A DNA stretch of 64,000 nt from Lachnospiraceae bacterium (GTDB taxonomy: Bacteria > Bacillota > Clostridia > Lachnospirales > Lachnospiraceae), in assembly GCA_017468395.1 (NCBI GenBank), contig JAFUIR010000021.1, forward strand, positions 83,912 to 147,911. The letters are read 5' to 3'. Under the pieces are notes generated by a model. That model made no database searches. It worked only from the letters and a program-made list of their open reading frames with translations, and was not told the origin of the DNA. This document shows positions 33,666 through 42,454 of the stretch, in pieces. Every line of letters begins with the position of its first letter. The first letter of the stretch is position 1. Both the position numbers and the translations under genes were made by a program.

Positions 33666-36083
33666 TTAGGGTTTTACTACAATATTTACAATTCTTCCGG
33701 GAACATAAATTTCTTTTACAATGGTTCCTGCAAGTTTATCCCCAAGTGCCTCTTTTGCCTTTGCAATTACGATGTCTTTTTCTTCGTCCTTTGCAATCAT
33801 GAGCTGTGCTCTTGTTTTACCGTTAATCTGTACTGCAATTTCAATTTCATTATCAACAGTAAGAGCCTCCTCATATTTAGGCCAAGGCTCATATGCAATA
33901 GTATTGTCGTGTCCCAGAATCTGCCACAACTCTTCGCCTACGAAGGGGCAAACACAGGAGAACATCTTTACAAATCCTTCTGCATATTCTTTAGGACAAG
34001 TGCCTACTTTATACAAATGATTGATGAAAATCATCATCTGGCTGATAGCTGTATTAAAGCCGAGTACCTCGAAGTCATTGGTAACTTTTTTCACGGTCTG
34101 ATGATATACTTTTATAATTTCATCTTTATTTGCATCTGAAATATTTTCTGCATTGGTAAGGAAATTCCATACACGCACAATAAATCTTTTTGCACCGTCC
34201 ACGCCGCTGGGATTCCAAGGTTTGGACACTTCGATGGGACCCATGAACATTTCATAAAGTCTCAAAGTATCTGCACCGTAATCTCTTACAATATCACTGG
34301 GATTAACAACAAATTCAGGAAATCTCTTGCCCATCTTGATACCGTTGGCGCCCAGAATCATACCCTGATGAACCAGTTTTTTGAAAGGTTCTTTTACGGG
34401 AGAGAGACCTTTGTCATAAAGGTATCTGTTCCAGATTCTGGAATACATCAGGTGTCCTACCGCATGTTCGGGACCACCTACATACAAGTCAACAGGCATC
34501 CAGTGCTTCAAAAGTTCCTGATTGGCAAATTCTTTGTCGTTATCAGGGTCAATATATCTGAGGAAATACCAGCTGGAACCGGCACTTCCGGGCATGGTGG
34601 AAGTCTCTCTTTTTCCCACAACGCCGTTGTGATTGTATTCTTTCCACTCGGTTGCATTTTCAAGAGGTGCCTTACCACCCCTTCCTTTGTAATCTTCCAA
34701 TTCGGGAAGAACCAAAGGAAGTTCCTCATCTGCAAGAACATGGATGCTTCCATCCTCCAGATATACTACGGGAACAGGTTCGCCCCAATATCTTTGTCTT
34801 GCAAAAATCCACTCACGGAAATGATAATTTACTTTTCTTCTGGCAATTCCCATTCCCTCAAGTTTCTGTGTAATTGCTTCTTTTGCCTCTTCTACCGTAA
34901 GACCTGTAAATTCCTCGGAGTTCATAAGTTTACAGCCTTTTCCAAGGTAATCGCCCTTTTCAAAAGCACATTCACTTACGTCTCTTCCCTCGATTACCTG
35001 AATCATGGGAATGTTATGCACGATTGCATATTCAAAGTCTCTCTGGTCATGGGAAGGTACCGCCATAACCGCACCTGTACCATAACTTGCAAGTACAAAG
35101 TCGCCGATAAATACAGGCACTTCTTTTCCGTTTACGGGATTAATTGCATAAATACCTTTCAGCATACAACCGGACTTTGTCTTATTCAGTTCTGTACGGT
35201 CCATATCGTTTTTCTTCAAAGTCTCGGCAATATAAGCCTCCACCTCTTCTTTATTCTCGATTCTGGGCATCAGATCTTTTACCAGTTGTCCGTCGGGAGC
35301 AAGCACCATAAAGGTAATACCATAAATGGTTTCAATACAGGTTGTATAAATAGAGAACTGACCGCCGCCTACGATGTTGAAATCCACTTCTACACCTGTG
35401 GAACGTCCAATCCAGTGTCTCTGAATATCCTTTGTTGACTCAGGCCAGTCAATTTCCTCCAAACCTTCCAGAAGTTTTTCCGCAAAAGCCACCTGGTCAA
35501 TTACCCACTGCTTCATATTTTTGCGGACAACAGGATAGCCGCCGCGCTCGGACTTACCGTCAATTACCTCATCATTAGACAAAACGGTACCCAGTTCTTC
35601 ACACCAGTTTACCGGCATATCAACCAGTTTTGCATAGCCGTCCAAATATAACTGTTTGAAAATCCACTGTGTCCATTTATAGAACTTAGGATCACTTGTA
35701 GCAAGCACCTTTGTCCAGTCATAGTCAAAACCAAGACCTTTGAGCTGTTCTGAGAAAGTCTCAATATTCTTTTCTGTAAAGCCATTGGGATGATTGCCGG
35801 TGCTTACTGCGTACTGCTCTGCCGGAAGACCAAAAGAGTCATATCCCATGGGATGAAGCACATTATAGCCCTGCATTCTCTTCATTCTGGACATAATGTC
35901 TGTTGCCGTATAACCTTCGGGATGTCCTGCGTGAAGACCTACTCCTGAAGGATAAGGGAACATGTCAAGGGCATAGTATTTGGGTTTTGAAAAATCCCAT
36001 ACATCTGTTTTAAAGGTATTATTCTCTTCCCAATACTTACGCCATTTTTCTTCCACTTCTCTGTGGTTGTAAACTTCTGCCAT
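33666..36083 (-). CDS. leuS: Leucyl-tRNA synthetase
   Basis: Charges tRNA-Leu; a cognate tRNA-Leu(CAA) is encoded at 54197. From the ATG at 36083 (AAAGGA upstream) the enzyme has 805 residues starting MAEVYNHREVEEKWRKYWEE. The HIGH-type motif is YPSGVGLHAGHPEGY; the CP1 editing domain includes the GTGAVMAVPSHDQRD segment; the KMSKS position reads IKMGKRFPEF instead of the consensus. The anticodon-binding and C-terminal domains are present, so length is normal. The start in the upstream frame at 36149 is rejected because it lies in the leader. A promoter and a terminator-like leader hairpin precede it. Confidence 0.97.
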   Translation of the reverse strand: MAEVYNHREVEEKWRKYWEENNTFKTDVWDFSKPKYYALDMFPYPSGVGLHAGHPEGYTATDIMSRMKRMQGYNVLHPMGYDSFGLPAEQYAVSTGNHPNGFTEKNIETFSEQLKGLGFDYDWTKVLATSDPKFYKWTQWIFKQLYLDGYAKLVDMPVNWCEELGTVLSNDEVIDGKSERGGYPVVRKNMKQWVIDQVAFAEKLLEGLEEIDWPESTKDIQRHWIGRSTGVEVDFNIVGGGQFSIYTTCIETIYGITFMVLAPDGQLVKDLMPRIENKEEVEAYIAETLKKNDMDRTELNKTKSGCMLKGIYAINPVNGKEVPVFIGDFVLASYGTGAVMAVPSHDQRDFEYAIVHNIPMIQVIEGRDVSECAFEKGDYLGKGCKLMNSEEFTGLTVEEAKEAITQKLEGMGIARRKVNYHFREWIFARQRYWGEPVPVVYLEDGSIHVLADEELPLVLPELEDYKGRGGKAPLENATEWKEYNHNGVVGKRETSTMPGSAGSSWYFLRYIDPDNDKEFANQELLKHWMPVDLYVGGPEHAVGHLMYSRIWNRYLYDKGLSPVKEPFKKLVHQGMILGANGIKMGKRFPEFVVNPSDIVRDYGADTLRLYEMFMGPIEVSKPWNPSGVDGAKRFIVRVWNFLTNAENISDANKDEIIKVYHQTVKKVTNDFEVLGFNTAISQMMIFINHLYKVGTCPKEYAEGFVKMFSCVCPFVGEELWQILGHDNTIAYEPWPKYEEALTVDNEIEIAVQINGKTRAQLMIAKDEEKDIVIAKAKEALGDKLAGTIVKEIYVPGRIVNIVVKP

Positions 36084-36152
36084 TTTTCTTCTTCCTTTCT
36101 CATTATAAAATGAAATGTGCTTTAACACACGCTTGCGTCCATACACCAAAAT

Positions 36153-36192
36153 TAAAATAGCCCTTCCACCTCATTTTAGAGACGAAAGGGCT
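36153..36192 (-). promoter_or_regulatory. Terminator-like hairpin in the leuS leader
   Basis: A 9-bp stem (AGCCCTTTC with GGAAGGGCT) extended inward by GTCTC/GAGGT, then TATTTTAATTTT on the minus strand. It lies between the leuS promoter and start codon, so it could attenuate transcription. The leader (roughly 155 bases) lacks a convincing T-box motif. Confidence 0.5.
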
Positions 36193-36230
36193 TAATTCTC
36201 TTAACACTTCTCTTCAACGCTTAATATTCA

Positions 36231-36264
36231 AATGACTAGCCTTTATTTTAAAAGGCTAGTCATT
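36231..36264 (-). terminator. Hairpin terminator after the EF-G-like gene
   Basis: A perfect 14-bp stem (AATGACTAGCCTTT with its complement) and 6-base loop. The T tract after it is weak on the minus strand (CATTTGAATATT). The loop is exactly the -10 box of the leuS promoter. Confidence 0.65.
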
Positions 36265-36273
36265 AAATGTCAA
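36245..36273 (-). promoter_or_regulatory. Sigma-A type promoter for leuS, nested in a terminator
   Basis: On the minus strand: TTGACA, 17-bp spacer, TAAAAT. The -10 hexamer forms the loop and the spacer contains one arm of the hairpin that ends the upstream EF-G-like transcript. Confidence 0.75.
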
Positions 36274-36299
36274 GCAAAATATGCCATTTTCACGTTTCT

Positions 36300-38393
36300 T
36301 TATTCCTCAGCATTGTTGGCTGCAACCTGCTCTGCTCTTGCTTTCACCTCTGCTTCCTGTACATCGCTGGGCGCCTGCTCGTATCTTGCAAACTCATACT
36401 CGTAAACGCCTCTGCCACCTGTCATGGAACGAAGGTCTGTGCAATATCCATAGAGGCTGCTCATAGGGATATCCGCTTCGATGGTCTGTTTACCGCCTGC
36501 TACAGGGTTCATACCAAGCACACGTCCACGGCGTTTATTAAGATCGCCCATAATATCGCCGGTGTAAGCATCAGGCACTGTAACTTTCAAAGATGCAATA
36601 GGCTCAAGGAGAATCGGGGTTGCTTCCATGAAACCTTTCTTAAATGCCTGAATGGTAGCCATCTTAAATGCCATTTCGGAAGAGTCTACAGGATGGTAAG
36701 AACCATCATAGAGCACTGCCTTTACACCCACTACAGGATAGGCAGCCATAGGTCCTTTCAACATGGAATCCTGAAGACCTTTTTCTACTGCGGGGAAGAA
36801 GTTCTTAGGAACCGCACCGCCCACAACTTCCTGCTCGAATACATAAGGTGTTTCCAAATCTCCCGAAGATGAGAATTTCATCTTAACATGACCGTACTGA
36901 CCATGTCCGCCGGACTGTTTCTTATATTTGTATTCCACATCGGAAGTTTTCTTAATGGTCTCTTTGTAAGCAATTTTCGGACGTGTCAACTCTACTTCCA
37001 CTTTGTATTCATTAAGAAGTCTGCTGACAACGATATCCAGATGCTGGTCGCCCATACCGTAAAGCAGGGTCTGACGGTTTTCTGCATCGTTTACAACTTT
37101 CAAGGTCAAATCCTCATGGGTCATCTTCTGCAATGCCTGGGAAATCTTATCCACGTCTGCTTTGTTCTTCGGTTTGTAACGCAGATATGTATAAGGTGTA
37201 GAGATTTCAAACTTACCGAATTTGATGGTAGTTGCCTTTGTAGACAGGCTGTTACCGGTTCTTGCTGCGGTCAGTTTTGCAAGTGCACCAATATCGCCTG
37301 CGTGCAGTTCTTTTACTTCGATAGGCTTATTTCCCTGAAGCACATAAAGTTTGCCGACTTTTTCCTCGATGTCACGGTCAACGTTGTAAATCATATCATC
37401 TGTTTTCAAAACACCGGAGTTTACCTTAATCAGGGAATATTTACCGATGAAGGGGTCTACGATAGTCTTCCAGATATAAGCCGATTTTGCTTTTGCAAAA
37501 TCATAGTCTGCATGATAAATTTCGTTGGTCTTCATATTAATACCTGCCACCTCACGGTTTTCAGGGCTGGGCATGTATTTAATAATATCGTCAAGCAGTG
37601 TGTAAACACCCTGACAAAGTGTGTTGGAGCCCATACTCATAGGTACGATGGAACCGTCACATACGTTGCTGCGGAGTGCTGCACGGATTTCTGCCTCGGA
37701 GAATGTTTCGCCGCCAAAATATCTTTCCATGAATTCTTCACTGGTTTCCGCTACTGCTTCCATCAGTGTATCACGGCAAATCTGAAGGTTTGCCTTATTA
37801 TATTCGGGAATATCACAGGGCACAACTTCTTTACCCTGCCATCTGTTACCTGTCTCAGAAATAACATTTACATATCCTACAAATTTTTCATTTTCACGGA
37901 TAGGCAAATGGAAAGGAGCCATTTTCTTTCCGTATGTGGCTGTCATATCTTCTACCACCTGACGGAAAGATGCATTGTCAACGTCCATATTCGTTACATA
38001 TACAAATCTGGGAATTTTATATTTTTCACAAAGTTCCCATGCCTTTTGTGTTCCCACTTCCACACCGGATTTACCGTTTACCACGATAATTGCTGCACCT
38101 GCAGCGCTGATTGCTTCTTCTACTTCGCCGACAAAATCGAAATAACCGGGAGTATCCAAAATATTAATTTTATAACCTTCCCATTCAATAGGAATTACGG
38201 AAGTACTGATAGAGAATTGTCTCTTTTGCTCTTCTTTACTATAGTCACTGAGTGTATTTCCATCCACTACTTTTCCCATTCTGGAAGTAATGCCGGACAA
38301 ATATGCCATTGCCTCTACTAAACTGGTTTTGCCGCTGCCCCCGTGACCTAGCAATACCACATTTCGGATTTTGTCAGTTGTGTAAACATTCAT
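36300..38393 (-). CDS. EF-G-like translation GTPase (EF-G paralogue)
   Basis: A 697-residue GTPase with full EF-G domain organisation (G domain, domains II-V), but of the divergent EF-G-like group. The P-loop is GHGGSGKTSL rather than AHIDAGKTT, the switch II motif is DTPGYFDF with Tyr in place of the catalytic His, and the base-recognition motif reads VTNMD rather than NKMD. The cellular role of this group is unsettled; it is unlikely to be the main elongation factor, which should lie in the str operon outside the window. The start at 38393 follows GGAGG; an in-frame ATG 72 bases upstream also has an AAGGG site and cannot be fully excluded. Confidence 0.88.
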   Translation of the reverse strand: MNVYTTDKIRNVVLLGHGGSGKTSLVEAMAYLSGITSRMGKVVDGNTLSDYSKEEQKRQFSISTSVIPIEWEGYKINILDTPGYFDFVGEVEEAISAAGAAIIVVNGKSGVEVGTQKAWELCEKYKIPRFVYVTNMDVDNASFRQVVEDMTATYGKKMAPFHLPIRENEKFVGYVNVISETGNRWQGKEVVPCDIPEYNKANLQICRDTLMEAVAETSEEFMERYFGGETFSEAEIRAALRSNVCDGSIVPMSMGSNTLCQGVYTLLDDIIKYMPSPENREVAGINMKTNEIYHADYDFAKAKSAYIWKTIVDPFIGKYSLIKVNSGVLKTDDMIYNVDRDIEEKVGKLYVLQGNKPIEVKELHAGDIGALAKLTAARTGNSLSTKATTIKFGKFEISTPYTYLRYKPKNKADVDKISQALQKMTHEDLTLKVVNDAENRQTLLYGMGDQHLDIVVSRLLNEYKVEVELTRPKIAYKETIKKTSDVEYKYKKQSGGHGQYGHVKMKFSSSGDLETPYVFEQEVVGGAVPKNFFPAVEKGLQDSMLKGPMAAYPVVGVKAVLYDGSYHPVDSSEMAFKMATIQAFKKGFMEATPILLEPIASLKVTVPDAYTGDIMGDLNKRRGRVLGMNPVAGGKQTIEADIPMSSLYGYCTDLRSMTGGRGVYEYEFARYEQAPSDVQEAEVKARAEQVAANNAEE

Positions 38394-38498
38394 ATGATGC
38401 CTCCAATTCTCAGGTGCGTCTTTTTCTGCCACGCCCATGTAGTTGTTATTTGGTATTGTCCCCATAACGAAACCCTTATTTTGAAATACCATGTGTCT

Positions 38499-38527
38499 AT
38501 TTTACTAAATTTTCAATCATTTTACAA
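38499..38527 (-). promoter_or_regulatory. Sigma-A type promoter for the EF-G-like gene
   Basis: On the minus strand: TTGTAA, 17-bp spacer, TAAAAT, about 105 bases upstream of the start codon. It lies in the 347-bp AT-rich divergent region shared with tyrA. Confidence 0.65.
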
Positions 38528-38650
38528 GTTTTATTCGTTATATTTTCTATATTTTGTTATTTTTTCTTTAACTGTTTTGCATATTTTGTTTAAATTGTAT
38601 ATGTTTTTCGAAAATTTTACTTCTTTTTACTCTACCGCTTTAAACTTTCG

Positions 38651-38662
38651 CACTTTAAAGTG
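38651..38662. promoter_or_regulatory. Perfect 12-bp palindrome upstream of tyrA promoter
   Basis: CACTTTAAAGTG lies 13 bases upstream of the tyrA -35 box in an AT-rich region. It could be an operator, but no known consensus fits and short AT-rich palindromes arise by chance. Confidence 0.3.
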
Positions 38663-38675
38663 TAAATATTTTCAG

Positions 38676-38704
38676 TTGACTTAAAGCTATTTCCGTGCTA
38701 TGTT
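38676..38704 (+). promoter_or_regulatory. Sigma-A type promoter for tyrA
   Basis: TTGACT, 17-bp spacer, TATGTT, giving a leader of about 30 bases before the tyrA ATG. Confidence 0.7.
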
Positions 38705-38740
38705 TTAAATATTAAAACGAAGAAATCCGAGGATTTTATT

Positions 38741-39844
38741 ATGGCAAAACTTACTTGTGGTTTTATCGGTCTGGGACTTATCGGCGGTTCCATTGCCAAA
38801 GCACTCAAAAATGCTGTTCCTGACGTAAAAATCATTGCATACGATGTAAATACCGCTTCAATGGATTTGGCTGTATCCGAACAGATTGTGGACGTGGCGA
38901 CCTCAACCGTAGATGAGACATTCAACACCTGCGATTACTTATTTTTATGTGCTCCCGTCTCCCACAATGCAGAAAACTTGGAAACTGTCAAAAAAGTACT
39001 GTCTCCCAACTGTATTCTCACAGATGTGGGCAGCGTAAAAGGTGATATCCATGTACATATTGCAAAGGCCGGCCTTTCCCGCCAGTTTATCGGCGGACAC
39101 CCCATGGCGGGCAGTGAGCGCACAGGCTATATCAATTCCAAGGCACTGCTTTTGGAAAATGCCTACTATGTGCTGACTCCTACTGAAGATGTATCTGCGG
39201 ATAAAGTGGCGGCTTATCAGAATCTGGTCAAACTTATGGGAGCCATTCCACTTACCCTCTCTTGCAGCCAGCACGACTATGTAACTGCTGCAATCAGTCA
39301 TCTGCCCCACATTATTGCCGCTTCCCTTGTGAATCTGGTGCGTGACAGCGATTCCCCGGACGGTCTTATGAAAATGGTTGCTGCAGGCGGTTTTAAAGAC
39401 ATTACCCGCATCGCCTCTTCTTCACCTGAAATGTGGCAGCAGATTTGCCTTACCAACACAGACAACATTTTAATGCTTTTAAATGATTATATTGCTTCTT
39501 TGGAAAAAATCAGGGAAGACCTGGCAGACCAGTCCCCTACGGAATTATATGATTTGTTTTCCGATGCAAGAACTTACCGTGATTCCTTTATCAATGCCTC
39601 CAGCGGTCCTATTAAACGTGTTTACACATTAAATGTAGACATTGCAGATGAACCCGGTGCTTTAGCGTCCATCGCCACTATGCTGGCACTCCATGCCATC
39701 AGCATCAAAAACATTGGCATCACCCATAACAGGGAATTTGAGGACGGTGTCCTGCGCATCGAATTTTATGATGAAAATGCGGTGGAATCAGCCAAGCAGC
39801 TTCTGACATCCAAAGGATACCAGACTCACGATAAGAAATTTTAA
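38741..39844 (+). CDS. tyrA: Prephenate dehydrogenase with C-terminal ACT domain
   Basis: Converts prephenate to 4-hydroxyphenylpyruvate in tyrosine synthesis. The 367 residues begin with a Rossmann NAD site (GFIGLGLIGGSIAKAL) and include DVGSVKGDI, GGHPMAGSERTGY with the catalytic-region His, and ISHLPHIIAASLV. An ACT domain occupies about residues 297-367 (LNVDIADEPGALASIATML), as in Bacillus TyrA, and suggests feedback by tyrosine. GAGGA precedes the ATG. It is monocistronic, bounded by its own promoter and a strong terminator; no other aromatic genes lie nearby. Confidence 0.95.
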   Translation: MAKLTCGFIGLGLIGGSIAKALKNAVPDVKIIAYDVNTASMDLAVSEQIVDVATSTVDETFNTCDYLFLCAPVSHNAENLETVKKVLSPNCILTDVGSVKGDIHVHIAKAGLSRQFIGGHPMAGSERTGYINSKALLLENAYYVLTPTEDVSADKVAAYQNLVKLMGAIPLTLSCSQHDYVTAAISHLPHIIAASLVNLVRDSDSPDGLMKMVAAGGFKDITRIASSSPEMWQQICLTNTDNILMLLNDYIASLEKIREDLADQSPTELYDLFSDARTYRDSFINASSGPIKRVYTLNVDIADEPGALASIATMLALHAISIKNIGITHNREFEDGVLRIEFYDENAVESAKQLLTSKGYQTHDKKF

Positions 39845-39875
39845 TAAGAATCATTTTTACTCTAAGTAACAAAAC

Positions 39876-39904
39876 AGCCCCGCAGGCGCACAACCTGTGG
39901 GGCT
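39876..39904. terminator. Bidirectional terminator between tyrA and ackA
   Basis: An 11-bp GC-rich stem (AGCCCCgCAGG pairing with CCTGtGGGGCT) and 7-base loop, followed by TTTCTCATTTCTT on the plus strand and GTTTTGTT on the minus strand. It serves both converging genes. Confidence 0.85.
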
Positions 39905-39914
39905 TTCTCATTTC

Positions 39915-41114
39915 TTATTTTGTCAGTTCATAAGTTTCTCTTGCAATGGCAAGTTCTTCATTGGTAGGAATTACCATTACTGTCGTTGCGGAATCTGCAG
40001 TACTGATGGCAATATCCTCGCCACGCTTGTTATTGGCTGCATCATCCAATTTTACTCCAAGGTAACCAAGATAGTTGTTCAAAATCTTTTCTCTGATGAA
40101 AGGACTGTTCTCGCCAACACCTGCTGTAAAGCAGATTACATCTACGCCGTTCATTGCTGCCACATAAGAACCAATGTATTTTGCTACTTTATAAGCAAAA
40201 GTCTCCATGGTCGCAATTGCATATTTGTCGCCCTTTAAGTATGCTGCCTCCAAATCACGGAAGTCGGAAGAAAGGTCGTTGGACATACCGTATACACCGG
40301 ATTTTTTATTTAAGATAGTCATAACTTCATCAATGTTCTTATTTTCTTTATGTGCAATGAACTCGATGATTGCAGGGTCAATATCACCGGATCTGGTACC
40401 CATAATCAGACCTTCCAGAGGAGTCAGACCCATGGATGTATCTACGCATTTGCCGTTCTTTACTGCGGAAATGCTGGCACCGTTTCCAAGATGGCAAACG
40501 ATAATCTTCAAATCTTCATAGTTCTTTCCAAGTACCTCTGCCGCTCTCTTGGAAACATAAGAATGGCTGGTTCCGTGGAAACCGTATCTTCTCACTTTAT
40601 ATTTTTCATAATAGGAAATAGGAAGACCATAAAGGTATGCTTTCTCAGGCATGGTCTGATGGAAAGCGGTATCAAATACTGCAACCATGGGAGTTTCGGG
40701 CATCAATTCTTTACAAGCATTGATACCAATCAGGTTTGCAGGATTGTGAAGAGGTGCAAGTTCGTTACACTCTTCGATTGCTTTCAGCACATCATCATTA
40801 ATCACTGTGGAACTTGCAAACTTCTCGCCGCCGTGTACAATACGGTGACCAACTGCACCGATTTCATCCAAAGATTTCACAACGCCGGTCTTTTCATTAG
40901 TCAGTGCCTCAAGCACCAGACGGATAGCATCTGTATGGTTTGCCATGGGAGTTACATTTGTCTCCTTCTCGCCGCCTGCGGGAGAATAAACAATCTGGCT
41001 GCCTTCAATACCGATTCTTTCGCAAATACCTTTTGCAATCATTTTTTCTGTTTCTGCATCGATAAGCTGGAATTTCAAAGAAGAACTTCCGCAGTTAATA
41101 ACTAAAATATTCAT
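39915..41114 (-). CDS. ackA: Acetate kinase
   Basis: Interconverts acetyl phosphate plus ADP and acetate plus ATP, the ATP-yielding step of acetate fermentation. The 399 residues begin MNILVINCGSSSLKFQL, the family signature, and include HRIVHGGEKF, FDTAFHQTMP, RRYGFHGTSHSYVS and GLTPLEGLIMGTRSGDIDP. It lies 50 bases downstream of pta, and the two enzymes run in series from acetyl-CoA to acetate. Confidence 0.98.
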   Translation of the reverse strand: MNILVINCGSSSLKFQLIDAETEKMIAKGICERIGIEGSQIVYSPAGGEKETNVTPMANHTDAIRLVLEALTNEKTGVVKSLDEIGAVGHRIVHGGEKFASSTVINDDVLKAIEECNELAPLHNPANLIGINACKELMPETPMVAVFDTAFHQTMPEKAYLYGLPISYYEKYKVRRYGFHGTSHSYVSKRAAEVLGKNYEDLKIIVCHLGNGASISAVKNGKCVDTSMGLTPLEGLIMGTRSGDIDPAIIEFIAHKENKNIDEVMTILNKKSGVYGMSNDLSSDFRDLEAAYLKGDKYAIATMETFAYKVAKYIGSYVAAMNGVDVICFTAGVGENSPFIREKILNNYLGYLGVKLDDAANNKRGEDIAISTADSATTVMVIPTNEELAIARETYELTK

Positions 41115-41164
41115 ATTCTTTTATCACCTTTCGTCACACAAAACCTTTTTCTAACTAATTTATC

Positions 41165-42166
41165 TTATACGAGCTGTGCCTGTACTGCTGTCAGGGCAAC
41201 AACACCTACGATATCTTCCCAAGAGCATCCGCGGGACAAATCGTTAACAGGTTTTGCAATACCTTGCAGCATAGGACCGTAAGCTTCTGCACCGCCAAGT
41301 CTCTGTACCAGTTTGTAACCGATGTTACCTGCATCCAAGTTAGGGAAAATCATAACGTTTGCTTTACCGCCTACAGCGCTGCCGGGTGCTTTGGATTTTG
41401 CCACGGAAGGAACCAGTGCAGCGTCCACCTGCAATTCGCCGTCCAGTACCAGATGAGGATACTGCTCATGGGCAATTCTTGTAGCCTCTACCACTTTATC
41501 AACCAAAGGATGTTTTGCACTGCCCTTTGTGGAATGGGACAACATAGCAATAACAGGTTTCGGACCGATTAAAGATTTGAAACTTCTTGCAGATGTTTCT
41601 GCAATCGCCGCAAGTTCTTCAGGTGAAGGATCCTGATTCAGACCACAGTCCGCAAAAATAAATGTGCCGTTGTCACCCTGATCTTTGAACTGTGTATCCA
41701 TTACGAAGAATGCGGAAACCAGTTTTACACCGGGAGCAGTTTTTAAAATTTGAAGTGCAGGTCTTAAAGTATCTGCTGTGGAATGGCAGGCACCTGCCAC
41801 CATACCGTCCGCATCATTATTTTTAACCATTACGATACCGAAAGTCAGGTAGTCATTCAGCAAAATCTCTCTTGCCATCTCGGGTGTCATACCTTTTGCC
41901 TTACGGGTTTCGTAAAGAAGATTCACATACTCTTCCAGTTTAGGAGTTTTCTTGGGATTCACAACAATTACTTTATCGAGGTCAACCTCCAACCAGCCGG
42001 CACCGTCCATAATCTTCTCTTCATCACCAATCATAATAATGTCAGCAATACCCTCTTCAATGATTTTTGCTGCTGCAATCAGTGTTCTCTTGTCGTTAGA
42101 CTCCGGCAATACAATAGTTTTTTTGTCGAGTCTGGCTCTGTCCTTAATTAAATCAATGTAAGACAT
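41165..42166 (-). CDS. pta: Phosphate acetyltransferase
   Basis: Converts acetyl-CoA and phosphate to acetyl phosphate. From the ATG at 42166, which follows GGAAGGAG, it has 333 residues, the short single-domain form. Characteristic segments are KTIVLPESNDKRTLIAA, GACHSTADTLRPALQI and VAKSKAPGSAVGGKANVMIFPNLDAGNIGYKL. An upstream start at 42217 is not supported. It leads the pta-ackA operon with a promoter and a cre site upstream. Confidence 0.97.
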   Translation of the reverse strand: MSYIDLIKDRARLDKKTIVLPESNDKRTLIAAAKIIEEGIADIIMIGDEEKIMDGAGWLEVDLDKVIVVNPKKTPKLEEYVNLLYETRKAKGMTPEMAREILLNDYLTFGIVMVKNNDADGMVAGACHSTADTLRPALQILKTAPGVKLVSAFFVMDTQFKDQGDNGTFIFADCGLNQDPSPEELAAIAETSARSFKSLIGPKPVIAMLSHSTKGSAKHPLVDKVVEATRIAHEQYPHLVLDGELQVDAALVPSVAKSKAPGSAVGGKANVMIFPNLDAGNIGYKLVQRLGGAEAYGPMLQGIAKPVNDLSRGCSWEDIVGVVALTAVQAQLV

Positions 42167-42257
42167 AAAAATTCTCCTTCCTATTGTGTCTCCTATTTTT
42201 CTCTCTTTGCTTTGCAAACAGAACGAAATTTTCTGCTTTGCAAACTTTTATGTTTAT

Positions 42258-42286
42258 ATTATACTAAAATCAGATTTTGTATACAA
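42258..42286 (-). promoter_or_regulatory. Sigma-A type promoter for pta-ackA
   Basis: On the minus strand: TTGTAT, 17-bp spacer, TATAAT. The leader would be about 85 bases. Confidence 0.75.
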
Positions 42287-42367
42287 GGGAAAATATTCGG
42301 AAAATTGTACAATTTCAAGTACATTCCCTCTTTTCAAATACCTTTTAAAACGTGATTTTTTTCACAA

Positions 42368-42381
42368 TGTAAACGCTTTCA
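42368..42381. promoter_or_regulatory. cre site (CcpA catabolite control element)
   Basis: TGTAAACGCTTTCA (plus strand), TGAAAGCGTTTACA on the minus strand, matches the consensus TGWNANCGNTNWCA at every defined position. Its centre is about 120 bases upstream of the predicted pta start point and about 80 bases upstream of the divergent tmcAL start codon. CcpA activates pta and ackA from upstream cre sites in Bacillus, which fits here; it might also affect tmcAL. Confidence 0.65.
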
Positions 42382-42454
42382 GGCTGTGTTATTTTTTTCA
42401 CATGGCAAATGATTAGATTTTATCGTAATTACGTACATCAGAAAGGATGTTTTT

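Noticed and set aside
34368-35438. 356-codon plus-strand frame opposite leuS
   Set aside because: Shadow of the leucyl-tRNA synthetase; no ribosome-binding site and no family resemblance.
36084-36245. T-box riboswitch upstream of leuS
   Set aside because: A GAGGTGG stretch is present, but the conserved T-box sequence and a specifier-loop stem cannot be fitted in the short leader; kept only as an unexplained hairpin.
36888-38321. 477-codon plus-strand frame opposite the EF-G-like gene
   Set aside because: Antisense to a conserved GTPase; protein is Cys/Phe/His-rich with no recognisable domain or start signal.
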